This document shows, piece after piece, positions 10,136 through 22,518 of a DNA stretch of 64,000 nt. Made by a program: the position numbers and the translations under genes. Position 1 is the first letter of the stretch. Every line of letters begins with the position of its first letter. This stretch comes from Eublepharis macularius (Eukaryota; Chordata; Lepidosauria; Squamata; Eublepharidae), in contig NC_072790.1 of NCBI RefSeq assembly GCF_028583425.1, positions 155,924,397 through 155,988,396 on the forward strand, read 5' to 3'. The notes beneath the pieces are model-generated. The model did not search any database. It worked only from the letters and a program-made list of their open reading frames with translations, and had not been told where the DNA came from.

Positions 10136-11028
10136 AAGGGTGGTCCTCTCTAGCTTTGGGGCTTTTTGTGTGTAGTTTTGTGTTGATTTGAGTGTAGTTT
10201 TGAGGCTGAGTGTGTTCGGGCTTGATTGTGTTTGAGGGTGAGTGTGTTTGTAAGGCTGCTGGGGGTTGCTGGAGTACAAGCCACACACCCCCTTTGTGCT
10301 CACCTCCTGTGCTTAGCAGGAAGTGACCTTTTGCATTGAAAAGGCAACTGCTGGGCAGGGGCAGGGCAGAGCAGAGTCACCTGGGCTCAGGAGCACATGG
10401 TCTGCAGCTGCTAGAGGAGGTAAGGGCTTTTTGCCTTTCTTGGCTGTGGTGGGTTAAGCTGAGAAGCTAAGGGTGGTCCTCTCTAGCTTTGGGGCTTTTT
10501 GTGTGTAGTTTTGTGTTGATTTGAGTGTAGTTTTGAGGCTGAGTGTGTTTGGGCTTGATTGTGTTTGAGGGTGAGTGTGTTTGTAAGGCTGCTGGGGGTT
10601 GCTGGAGTACAAGCCACACACCCCCTTTGTGCTCACCTCCTGTGCTTAGCAGGAAGTGACCTTTTGCATTGAAAAGGCAACTGCTGGGCAGGGGCAGGGC
10701 AGAGCAGAGTCACCTGGGCTCAGGAGCACATGGTCTGCAGCTGCTAGAGGAGGTAAGGGCTTTTTGCCTTTCTTGGCTGTGGTGGGTTAAGCTGAGAAGC
10801 TAAGGGTGGTCCTCTCTAGCTTTGGGGCTTTTTGTGTGTAGTTTTGTGTTGATTTGAGTGTAGTTTTGAGGCTGAGTGTGTTTGGGCTTGATTGTGTTTG
10901 AGGGTGAGTGTGTTTGTAAGGCTGCTGGGGGTTGCTGGAGTACAAGCCACACACACCCTTTGTGCTCACCTCCTGTGCTTAGCAGGAAGTGACCTTTTGC
11001 ATTGAAAAGGCAACTGCTGGGCAGGGGC
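10136..11028 (+). promoter_or_regulatory. CR1-B 5' UTR: 2.7 tandem 333-bp monomers
   Basis: AAGGGTGGTCCTCTCTAGC begins at 10136, 10469 and 10802, an exact 333-bp period with few differences. The third copy ends at about 11028. A leader follows with the inverted repeat CCTTTGGC...GCCAAAGG (about 11033-11051) that is also found ahead of ORF1 in CR1-A. The monomers are probably promoter units. Antisense open frames here are shadows of the repeat. Confidence 0.75.
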
Positions 11029-11145
11029 GCGAGCCTTTGGCGCGAGCCAAAGGGCGAGAGCTAAAGGGCTCTTGGCCTGTGGCTCTTAGCCGGGGGATCA
11101 TAGCCGTTTTCTTTCCTCTTAGTGTGTTATTCCTAAAACAGAATA

Positions 11146-12054
11146 ATGAAGTCAGAATGCCAGCAGGGGGTTGGGGGCTTTCCAGTGTATTGCACTGAGT
11201 GTCACATGTATGACTATCTGCCTTCTGGTCAGAAGTCCTGGATGTGTGCTCGCTGCAAGGAGCTCCTGGTTCTCAGGGAACGAGTACGTACCCTTGAGGC
11301 CAAGGTGGCTGACCTGGAGAAGCGGAGACAGTTAGATAGGCACGAGGACAAGATTCTCAGGGACAGGACAGATGTGTCCCACTCTAAAAATGGCAGCGTT
11401 CTTGTTGTCAAGGAGAATGAGGATCTTGTGGAATCAGGGCACCGTATTGAGGATAAGGGGAACATGCCCTCAGAAGGGACCTCTTCTTCAGTTGGTGAGC
11501 AGGTTTCCTTTCGCATCAAGGAACCATCCCTGGGTGGGGCGGGAGGGAGGCTCTTGGTAGTTGGTGATTCGATCCTTAGACAAGTAGATAGCTGGGTGGC
11601 ACAACCGCGTTCTGACCGTATGGTGACTTGCCTGCCTGGTGCGAAGGTAGCGGACATTACGCGTGTTATAGATAGGCTGGTAGATAGTGCTGGGGAAGAG
11701 TCAGCGGTCGTGGTCCATGTTGGAACCAACGATGTTGGGAAATGCAGTCGTGAGGTCTTGGAACAAAAATTTAGGCTGTTAGGCAGGAGACTCAAGGCCA
11801 GGACCTCCAAGGTAGCCTTCTCAGAAGTGCTACCTGTTCCACGCGCAGGGCCAGAGAGACAAACGCAGATCAGGAGTCTCAATGCGTGGATGAGACGATG
11901 GTGTAGGGAGGAAGGGTTCAAGTTTGTTAGGCACTGGGATTCTTTTTGGGACAAGCGGGAGCTGTACAAGAGAGACAGTCTCCACTTGTCCCGAGAAGGA
12001 ACCCGGCTGCTGGCACTTAAAATCAAAAAGGTGGCAGAGCAGTTTTTAAACTAA
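11146..12054 (+). CDS. CR1-B ORF1 protein, intact (zinc finger, coiled coil, SGNH esterase)
   Basis: This is an uninterrupted 302-codon frame from ATG 11146. A C-x2-C...C-x2-C finger lies at residues 16-37. A coiled coil of about residues 42-65 ('LRERVRTLEAKVADLEKR') follows. The C-terminal half is an SGNH-hydrolase-type domain: G140-D-S142, H191-V-G-T-N-D196, and D277-S-L-H280 as the likely Asp/His of the triad. ORF1 proteins of this CR1 type bind element RNA, and the esterase may act on lipids or serve a non-enzymatic role. All expected catalytic residues are present. It lies just after the monomer 5' UTR and 29 bp before the first ORF2 ATG. Selection or recent insertion could explain its integrity. 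Confidence 0.9.
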   Translation: MKSECQQGVGGFPVYCTECHMYDYLPSGQKSWMCARCKELLVLRERVRTLEAKVADLEKRRQLDRHEDKILRDRTDVSHSKNGSVLVVKENEDLVESGHRIEDKGNMPSEGTSSSVGEQVSFRIKEPSLGGAGGRLLVVGDSILRQVDSWVAQPRSDRMVTCLPGAKVADITRVIDRLVDSAGEESAVVVHVGTNDVGKCSREVLEQKFRLLGRRLKARTSKVAFSEVLPVPRAGPERQTQIRSLNAWMRRWCREEGFKFVRHWDSFWDKRELYKRDSLHLSREGTRLLALKIKKVAEQFLN

Positions 12055-12083
12055 ATGCTAGGGGAAAGCCGACAAGAGATAAA

Positions 12084-15033
12084 GTGTCTCTGGTTCAGGA
12101 TGGTTCATCTCAGAGAGATGAAGGGCTAGGTATAACACTTCTACAGGGAGATAGATTAGAGTTGTCAACTGAGATGGAGACAAACAGTGCAGATGACCTA
12201 ACTACGTCTCGAGGCAAAGTGTGCCGGGGAAGTTACAGGTGTTTATATACAAATGCTAGAAGTGTCCGAGGTAAAATTGGGGAGCTGGAATGTTTAGTGT
12301 TGGGCGAATCCATAGACATTGTGGGCATATCAGAAACTTGGTGGGATGAGGAAAATCAGTGGGACACGGTGATTCCTGGATATAAATTATATCGGAAGGA
12401 TAGGGAGGGAAGGGTTGGTGGTGGGGTGGCTCTATATGTCAGAGAAGGTATACATTCCAGTAAGATTGAGAAGGTAACTGAATTAGATTCGCTTCTGGAA
12501 ATGCTATGGGTTGAAATTACGGGCCCAAATGGAAACTTAACTGTGGGAGTTTGTTATCGCCCTCCAGATCAGAAAATAGAGGAGGATTATAAAATGATGA
12601 CAGGATTAAAGATGGCTGCTAAACAAAAAAAACTGTGTTGTAATGGGTGATTTTAACTACCCACACATTGACTGGGCCAATGGGTGTTCGAATCGGGGGA
12701 GAGAAAGTGAGTTTCTAGACTGTCTCAATGACTGTGCTATGGAACAGATGGTTACAGAACCTACTAGGGGAGAGGTGATCCTGGATTTGGTCCTCAGTAA
12801 TGCTGAAGACCTGGTGAGAGATGTAAATGTGATTGCACCACTTGGGAACAGTGACCATAATGTTATTGAGTACAACATATGTATAAATAGGAAATTGCCA
12901 AATAAGACCAACACAGCCATGTTTAACTTCAAAAGGGGTAACTTTTCTGAGATGAGGGGGTACGTGAAGAAGAAACTGAAAGGGAAAGTAAAAAAGGTCA
13001 AAACACTTGGGGAATCTTGGAGACTATTTAAAACTACAATCCTGGAAGCTCAAATTAAATATATACCGCTGGTTAGGAAAGGCACAAATAGGTTTAGGAA
13101 AAGGCCAGCATGGTTAACAAGCAATGTAATAGAAGCTGTAAAAGGTAAAAAGGATTCTTTTAGGCAGTGGAAAACTAGTCGGAGTGAGGTTGATAAAAAG
13201 GAGCATAAGCTGTGGCAAAAAAAGTGCAAGTCTGTGATCAGACAGGCAAAAAGGGAATATGAGGAGCATATTGCAAAGAACATAAAGAAAAACAATAAAC
13301 AATTCTTTAAATAGATTAGAAGTAGGAAACCAGCTAGGGAGGCCGTGGGGCCCTTGGATGACCAAGGCGTAAAAGGATTACTAAAGGGTGATAGGGAAAT
13401 GGCCGAGAAGCTGAATGCGTTCTTTGCTTCTGTCTTCACTGTGGAAGATAAGAAGTGCATGCCCACTCCGGAAGCACTGACTTTGGGAGGGGTTTTGAAA
13501 GACCTGAGTCACATTGAGGTGACGAGAGAGGAGGTTATGCGACTGCTAGATAATTTAAAAACTGATAAATCACCGGGCCCAGATGGCATACATCCAAGAG
13601 TTCTGAAAGAACTCAAGTGTGAACTTGTAGATCTCCTCACAAAAATATGTAATCTGTCATTAAACTCTGCATCTGTTCCTGAGGACTGGAAGGTAGCTAA
13701 TGTTGTCCCCATCTTTAAAAAAGGTTCCAGGGGAGATCCGGGAAATTACAGGCCAGTCAGCCTGACGTCAATACCGGGTAAGTTGGTGGAAACTATTATC
13801 AAAAATAAAATTAGTGGGCACATTGATGACCAAAAGCTGATGAGGAAAACTCAGCATGGGTTCTGTAAGGGAAGATCTTGTCTCACCAATCTGTTAGAGT
13901 TCTTTGAGGGAGTGAACAAACAAGTGGACAAGGGAGACCCGATAGATATTGTTTATCTTGACTTCCAGAAAGCTTTTGACAAAGTTCCTCATCAAAGGCT
14001 CCTAAGTAAGCTCAGTAGCTATGGGATAAAGGGCCAAGTCCTCTTGTGGATCGAAAACTGGCTAATTAATAGGAAACAGAGAGTGAGCATAAACGGGCAC
14101 TTCTCACAGTGGAGGGTGGTGAGCAGTGGGGTGCCACAGGGGTCGGTATTGGGTCCAATGCTTTTTAACTTGTTTATTAATGATTTGGAATTGGGATTAA
14201 GCAGTGAAGTGGCTAAATTTGCAGATGACACGAAATTGTTCAGGGTGGTGAAAGCCAGAGAGGATTGTGAGGCACTCCAAAGGGATCTGTCGAGGCTAGA
14301 AGAGTGGGCATCCATGTGGCAAATGAGGTTCAATGTAGCCAAGTGCAAAGTAATGCACATTGGAACCAAAAATCCAAAATATAAATACAAGTTGATGGGG
14401 TCTGAACTGGCGGAGACTGACCAAGAGAGAGATCTTGGAGTCATGATAGATAACTCACTAAAAACGACAGCACAGTGTGCGACTGCCATAAAAAAAGCTA
14501 ATGCTATGCTAGGGGTTATTAGGAAAGGGATTGAAAACAAATCAGCCGGTATCATAATGCCTCTGTATAAATCGATGGTGAGGCCTCATTTGGAGTACTG
14601 TGTACAGTTCTGGTCGCCACACCTTAAAAAAGATATCATAGCACTGGAAAAAGTACAGAGAAGGGCAACTAAAATGATTAAAGGGTTGGAACACTTTCCC
14701 TATGAGGAAAGATTGAGGCGCTTGGGGCTCTTTAGCCTGGAGAAAAGACGACTGAGGGGAGACATGATAGAGGTTTACAAGATAATGCACGGGTTAGAGA
14801 AGGTCGAGAAAGATGTGTTTTTCTCCCTTTCTCACAATACAAGAACTCGTGGGCACTCTATGATATTATTGAGCAGTCGGGTTAGAACAGATAGAAGAAA
14901 ATACTACTTTACACAAAGGGTGATAAACACATGGAATTCGTTGCCACAGGAGGTGGTGGCAGCTACAAGCATTGCCAGCTTCAAGAGGGGACTGGACAAA
15001 TATATGGAGCAGAGGTCCATCAGTGGCTATTAG
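12084..15033 (+). pseudogene. CR1-B ORF2 (endonuclease-reverse transcriptase) with one frameshift and one stop
   Basis: From 12084 the endonuclease reads 'CLYTNARSVRGKIGELE', 'GISETWWDEENQWD' and 'GVCYRPPDQKIEE'. A length change in an eight-A run at about 12626-12633 shifts the frame. It resumes 'MGDFNYPHIDWANG' at 12643 and 'GNSDHNVIEYN'. A TAG at 13312-13314 then interrupts the same frame, which continues through the RT: 'NYRPVSLTSIPGKLVE', 'YLDFQKAFDKVPHQ', 'SGVPQGSVLGPMLF', 'KFADDTKLF' (FADD near 14218) and 'MVRPHLEYCVQFWSPHLKKD'. The frame ends at 15033. Only these two lesions separate it from an intact ORF2, so the copy is young but not autonomous as read. Confidence 0.9.
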
Positions 15034-15254
15034 CCACAGGAGATAGATGGTATTCTCTTTGTGGGGAGGTGGTGCTCTGTTGTCTTGGTGCTGGAAGGAA
15101 GGCAGTGGGAGGGCTTCTGGTGTCCTGGCCTCACTGACAGTCCTTTAGATGGCACTGGATTTCTAGCCACTGTGTGTGACAGAATGTTGGACTGGATGGG
15201 CCACTGGCCTGATCCAACATGGCTTTGCTTATGTTCTTATGTTCTTATGTTCTT

Positions 15255-16290
15255 ATTAAGTAGATACTTTCTGCAAGTCTTGATAGGATTGAAACAATCC
15301 TTTAGCACCCCCCCCCCATGTTACCAGTATTTTTCTCCCTGGGAAAATTACCCTAGATCCTCCCCCTCCTTTTTTAAACTTAAAGACAGTATAATTTATC
15401 CACTTTTATTACCATTATAATTTCTGATCTCTTATAGTCTAAGGTTCAGGTCTGAGTCTTCCACAGTGGCATAAGAGATAACTATGGATTCATGTTTACT
15501 ACTCCTGATTTTGCACTGTCTGGTTATAGAGAGGTGAAGGTGCTCTATATGTGCTCTAATCATGATCCAGGATTCAAAATCATCTATGGTAGCTTTCCAG
15601 CTGCTTCCTTTGGAACTAGGTTGTTGTTTGTATATAGAAGAGATGCAGGTTTACCTAGCAGCCCTGCCAATGGGGCGAGTAAACACCAAAACTGGTGTCT
15701 GATTATAAACAGCTGCTTTCAATGCCACCTCCCTAGAAAAGGCAATGTTTTTCTTTCACTGTATCATTAAAGGCAGATAGAAGAACATAGAAAGGAGGAC
15801 ATAGCCCAGCTTGGCAGTTAGAGCCCAGCTAAGGCACAAACGTGTGTATATGCAACACTCTGGTTCTTCACATGGTCACTAGGCTGCACATGCATACTGA
15901 AAAGAAGACTATGAGACTGCTCCAGTATCTATTCTAGTTTTAGACTACCAGTAGAGATATGCCCCCCCATATTTCACAACTGTGTGAAACGTATCTTGAA
16001 AATATTACCGTAAAGCAGGTAAGTGCTGCTTATAAAGCGATTGCTTGATAATCCAATTGCATTTGATTATAGATTGTGCTCTTTTTCTAACATTCACAAC
16101 TCAAATAGGAGCCTCTTTTAGTTAAAATAATTGGGAAATAACATAAATTACCTCGAATTTAAGCCCAGGACTCAGCAAGCGCTATGCTCCCTACTCTACT
16201 TAGAGTCAATTGCTTCCCCTTTGACCCTGAACCACAGATTTTGCTTCCATCACAAAACCAGAATTCCAAACTGTAGTTTGAAAAGGAAGC
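15255..16290. other. Unannotated AT-rich stretch
   Basis: No gene or repeat family was recognised. A poly-C tract is at about 15309-15317. Short open frames show no domain. Confidence 0.5.
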
Positions 16291-16457
16291 CACTAAAAAA
16301 AAAAGTGCTGCTATTTTTAATATCTTTATACAATGCTTTTAATGTTTTATGATAATGTTTAATGAAATGTTTTAAATGTTTTTAATGCTGTTATCCGCCC
16401 TGAGCCTGCTTGCGGGGAGGGCGGAATATAAATATGATAAAATAAATAAATAAATAA
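16291..16457 (+). mobile_element. L2-type LINE 3' tail
   Basis: 'CTGCTATTTTTAATATCTTT' followed by 'GTTATCCGCCCTGAGCCTGC', 'GGGAGGGCGGAATATAAAT' and an (AAAT) tail. The same tail ends the L2 at 26780-26935 and, more diverged, the one at 62200-62255. It is 5'-truncated with no coding part. Confidence 0.75.
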
Positions 16458-17136
16458 GCTCATACTATAACTTGGTGATCTGGCTGCAACATCAAGCATT
16501 GTTTTATGGTAAAACAGAAGTCATTAATTTACCCGGAGAGTGCAAGTAGAATTACTATTGTTTAACCAAATCTAAAAATATATACAATGTTAGAAACGGA
16601 GAACAGTAAAAATAAGACACCATCAACACTGGGGGAAACAGGATTTTATGAAACTAGTTTAGAAAAAGTACACAAACAGAAAATATCTCATTTTTGGAGG
16701 AAAGAAACAATCATGATGTAATAAAATAGCAATACACCTAGATATTCAGTTATCCTTTATAACACTACTGACAAGTTCAGTATTACACAATCATCATGCA
16801 TAGTAAGTGCCCTTACAACTGTAGATGGCTAATTTTGTCAATTAGAATTGTACCCAGCTCCATCCTAGTACATAGAGATCCCTGGACGTAATATTTTTCC
16901 ACTGAGAATAAGCATCTTAAAAGATCCACAGCTTCTTTTTCTGAACTTCTACTCTGAGTACAAACAACAGTGAAACTGAGAAGTGTGAACAAACTAAAAC
17001 ACACTAAACCTTTTTGTATCAATTTATTCTTTGGCTGTGTACATTTATTCTCAAATACTCTACACTTTCTCTTAAAGATGCATTAGTAGGAATCAGAGTC
17101 AGCCTATATAATCCTTGCTAATATCTTGTATAAATA
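16458..17136. other. Unannotated AT-rich stretch
   Basis: Nothing recognisable; short frames only. Confidence 0.45.
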
Positions 17137-19232
17137 TTAGAGATGGGCATCAACCGAAATACGAACCAAAGTTCGTCACGAACCAGGCTGGTTTGTGGTT
17201 CGCGAACCAGTGGTTCTTCGGATCGCATTTCTGACAAACCACGATGAACTGCTATGATTTTTAGGGCGGTTTGTTTGGTTCGTATTCTGGTTTGTCACTG
17301 CAGACAACCTGGAGCCAATCAATCTATTCCCTAGGCAATGGGGAGGATGGACTTCTGCAGACCTTCTGCAGCCCTGGGAACACCAATGTCAGCCCTCCAA
17401 AACTTGATAAGCAGCTCTGACTACCAACCAGAGAGCTCCCATTCTGCTCTATGAGAGCAGGAGTATAACCTCCAGGTGACTGGTTTCAGTTTCCAGCAGG
17501 CAGTTAGACAGGGAGGAACTGCTGTTGGATTTTCAGTCACAGAGGGAGGTATTTGAAGATTGTGCTTGACATTCTGGTGCCTCAGGGCTCTGAAGCACCT
17601 GCTTCTGTTCCACAGTCAGGCTCAGGGGCTAAGCCTAGTGGGTTACTCATCTGAGGAGTCTTTTATTATTATTCTGAGCACCTCTCCCATAGGGTTGCCA
17701 GCTTCAGGTTGGGAAATTCCTGGAGATGAGGGGGGAGCCTGGAGAGGGTGGGGTTTGGGGAGGAGAAGGACTTCGGCAAGTTATGTCATAAAGTTAAGGT
17801 TGCCAGCTCGAAACTGGGAAATTCCTGGATATGGGGGGGGTGGAGAGGGGGGGAGGAGAAGGACTTCAGCAAGTTATAATGTCATAGAGTTAAGGTTGCC
17901 AGCTCCAAGATAGGAAATTCTGGGAGATGTGGGGGGAGGGGGGAGGAGCCTGGAGAGGGTGGGGTTTGGGGAGGAGAGGGACTGCAGCAAGGTATAATGC
18001 CATAGAGTTAAGGTTGCCAGCTCCAGGTTGGGAAATTCATGGAGATGTGGGGGGAGGGGGGAAGCATGGAGAGGTAAGGATTGGGGGAAGGGAGGGACCA
18101 CAACAGGGTATAATGCCATGGAGTCCACCCTCCAAAGCAGCCATTTACTCCAGGGGAACTGATCTTTGTTAACTGGAGAGCAGTTGTAATTCTGGGAGAT
18201 CTCCAGCCACAACCTGGAGGTTGGCAAAGCCCCAGGATTGACCTTCCTTTATGGATTGCCTGTCCTTTCCTGTACAAGAATATTCCTGTCTCCCCAAAGA
18301 ACATCTCCTCCTTCCCCCCAAGATTAACCTCCTCTCATAGATTGCCTCTGTTCTCCTGTCCTTTAAGAATGTTCTTGTCTCCCAAAGAATATCTCCTTGA
18401 CTGTCCCCTCAAAGAGTAATTCCGTCCCCATTTTAGCCCCAGAGCAGTTTTCCTGTTCCCAGGAACTGTCATTCCACACTGGGGCCGTCCTTCCGTTCTC
18501 AAAGGAAGATTCTCTACCTCTATCCCACTTTTTCACTGCAACTTTTTGGTGCTGCAACATATTTCAATGGAACCAATGCAAGTCAGAGCAGTTTATCTGT
18601 TTCCAGAGACTGTTATTCCTCTCTCTTTTCTCCAGGGGAACTGATCTTTGTTAACTGGAGAGCGCTTGTAATTCTAGGAGATCTCCAAGAGTACTTCTAT
18701 CCCCATTCCAGCACCAGAGCAGTTTAGCTGCTCCCAGGAACTGTCATTCCACTCTGGGGGCCTTCATTCCAGACCCAGAGCAGTTTGGCTGGTCCCAGGG
18801 ACCATCATTACACTCTGGGGGCCATCATTCTGTTCTCAGAGGAAAATTGCCTAAGTCCATCTCACATTTTCATTGCAACTTTCTGGTGCTGTAATGTATT
18901 TCAATGGAGCCAGTGCAAGTCAATTGGCATTCATGGCTCCCATTATATCTAATGGAACTTTCCTGGGGGCACCCGCTTTGGAGGTCTATAACTCAGACAT
19001 TCAAAATCCAATCTTCGCCAAACTTGGCAGGTGGCTGGAGGAGAGCCTGCTGAAGGCTGTCTCTGAGTTTGGCATCTCTGACTGTCAAGGAGGCCGTTCT
19101 ACAGCCTCCAGAAATTATGTGATGAACCAAATGAACCAAATGAACCAGTTCACAAACTGGGCAAGTTAGTGTAGGTTTGTGATATGCAACGAACCACAAA
19201 CCACCACTTTCCCAGTTCATGCCCATCTCTAA
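17137..19232. mobile_element. Terminal-inverted-repeat element, 2.1 kb, non-autonomous
   Basis: TTAGAGATGGGCAT (17137-17150) is exactly inverted at 19219-19232, and both ends are flanked by TAAATA (17131-17136 and 19233-19238). Subterminal sequence on both sides is built from 'GAACCA'/'TGGTTC'-like repeats (e.g. 'CACGAACCAGGCTGGTTTGT'). No transposase frame was found. The superfamily is not settled: the flank fits a 6-bp duplication or a TA-type target. The interior carries diverged tandem copies (17691-18232) and a C/T-rich segment. Confidence 0.65.
17691..18232 (+). repeat. Tandem partial copies of an AGGTTGCCAGCTCC-type MITE
   Basis: Units starting (A)GGTTGCCAGCT lie at about 17692, 17797, 17893 and 18011 (spacings about 105, 96, 118). 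Each continues 'GGGAAATTCCTGGAGATG' and a G-rich run. The last unit runs on into 'GGAGATCTCCAGCCACAACC' and ends TGGAGGTTGGCAAAGCCCC, which looks like the inverted right end. Part of the right half recurs at 18640-18690. Non-coding. Confidence 0.7.
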
Positions 19233-20930
<1,698 letters not shown>

Positions 20931-20937
20931 CCAATGC

Positions 20938-21030
20938 CAAACCAGAGAATCCCAGCAGAACCAATGTCAAACCAGAAAATCTCAGCAGAACCAATGTCAA
21001 ACCAGAAAATCTCAGCAGAAGCAAAGTGAA
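20938..21030 (+). repeat. 30-bp tandem repeat, three copies
   Basis: The unit 'AACCAGAAAATCTCAGCAGA' plus 'ACCAATGTCA' is repeated three times with 1-4 changes per copy. It keeps one frame open (repeat 'NVKPENLSRT'), but no gene context supports coding. Confidence 0.75.
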
Positions 21031-21064
21031 GCAAGGGACACTGTTGCAAGCTGAACAGAACCCG

Positions 21065-21208
21065 AATCAATCACAGGGAGCGCGAGCTGCACTGGTTGCC
21101 AGTGGAGTATCGGATCAGGTTCAAGGTTTTGGTATTGACCTATAAGGCCCTGTGCGGACTGAGGCCAGTGTACCTGAGGGACCGTCTCTCCCCGTATATT
21201 CCCCAGAG
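21065..21208 (+). mobile_element. L2-type LINE, 5' part before the hAT insertion
   Basis: The stretch encodes the C-terminal L2 motif 'YKALCGLRPVYLRDRLSPYI'. It stops at CCCCAGAG (21201-21208), where the hAT element begins, and resumes at 26431. Confidence 0.8.
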
Positions 21209-22518
21209 CAGGGCTAGGACTGGTAGACCACCCCCAAAAGAGAGAGAAAAGAGACTAAAATGGCAGGAAAAGAGACTGAAAAGAGACTAAAGAGACCAAG
21301 TCATCAAGTGCTCCATATGGTTCAAATGTTTGATGCTCACCTGTTTTCGCACTAAAAATTCTGATAAATAAAATATATGTATTTTTCAATAATCCCCAAC
21401 CAAAAAAAAAAAGGCCGGAGTCGGTACCTGGGTTTTGTTGTGCCAAGTGCAGCGGACGGTTGCTCCAAAACGATTATTCTCAGAGGATTCTAGTCACAGG
21501 ATGAGCCTCAGTCGCGACAAAGGAAGGGGGGAGGTTTCTCCTGACCTTCGTATCCCTCTTCCCTGTCTCCCACTTTCTCCCGTTTGACCTTCAAGGCCTC
21601 TGCACGCGGAGGCAAGCAGGCACGTCCTCCCTGGCTCTCCCTTGACTTCCCTCATAAATAATCAATTCCTAGGCTTCCCCTCTTCTCACCCGCCAATCGT
21701 TGAGAACTCGCTCCAGGTATGTTTCCGCCTTTCTGTCCAGGTGGATCTTGTCTACAGGACATTGAGGCTGCATCTTTATCTCTGCGGGGCTGGATCTCTC
21801 TTCCTCTTCTCTTCATCTTGCTTCTTTTGGGCTTCAGAGCATCTCCAGTTCTCAAAGCTCTGTCAGTCCAGCCCTCTTTAGTGAATACATCCTGGTCTTC
21901 TTGTCTGCTGTATCCCTCCTTGTCTTCCACTCCCCCATCTCCCCAGCTCTCCTCCAGCTTGATGGTGGCCTCCTTGCTTGGAGATGGGAGGTAACTCTCA
22001 TCTTCCCTGGGGGCCAGAGTCCGAACTCGGACAGCCGGTTGAGACCAGAAACAAATGTGTAAGTATACACATTTTGTGTAACTACAAAATGCTAAAGAAT
22101 ATAATTTTTCTCTCAAAACTTGAGTGGGATGTAAAATTACTTCAACAGTCACACTAAAAAAACTGAAAAAGTTATTAAGCTTAGCATCAAATGGATTATT
22201 ATCATTTATGATAATATCTACCTAGTGGTTTTCTTCCCACTTAAATTTTTCAGTTTGTTAATCAAGCTATTTTTAACTCCAAAACTTCCAAAAAATATGT
22301 AGTATATCATACAGTAGAATATATTATGTGTATGTATATATACATATATATTCGTGCACAGTATATCACCTGGTGTTTAAGGCTAAGTTTCATTTGTTTC
22401 TGGTCCTGGATGGGGTATGGCTTGTTCATTTATTATTGAATAAAAACAAAAACCACACTAAAAAGTATGATTAGGATTTTTTTTATTAAATGGAATGCTA
22501 ATTCAAATAAAAAATAAA

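Larger units (their letters stand above)
10139..15254 (+). mobile_element. CR1-B: near-intact full-length CR1 LINE
   Basis: Full order: tandem 5' UTR, intact ORF1, ORF2 with two lesions, and a 3' UTR (15034-15254) ending in (TTATGTTC) repeats. ATTAAG lies on both sides (10133-10138 and 15255-15260). It sits about 30 bp downstream of the gypsy 3' duplication. Its family also supplied the identical tail at 4957-5212, which points to recent activity of the family. Confidence 0.9.

Noticed and set aside
10079..10969. Three repeated 60-74-codon minus-strand frames
   Set aside because: Reverse of the CR1-B 5' UTR monomers.
11229..12026. 265-codon antisense open frame opposite CR1-B ORF1
   Set aside because: It mirrors the coding strand's codon pattern; no domain, and the sense frame has clear esterase motifs.
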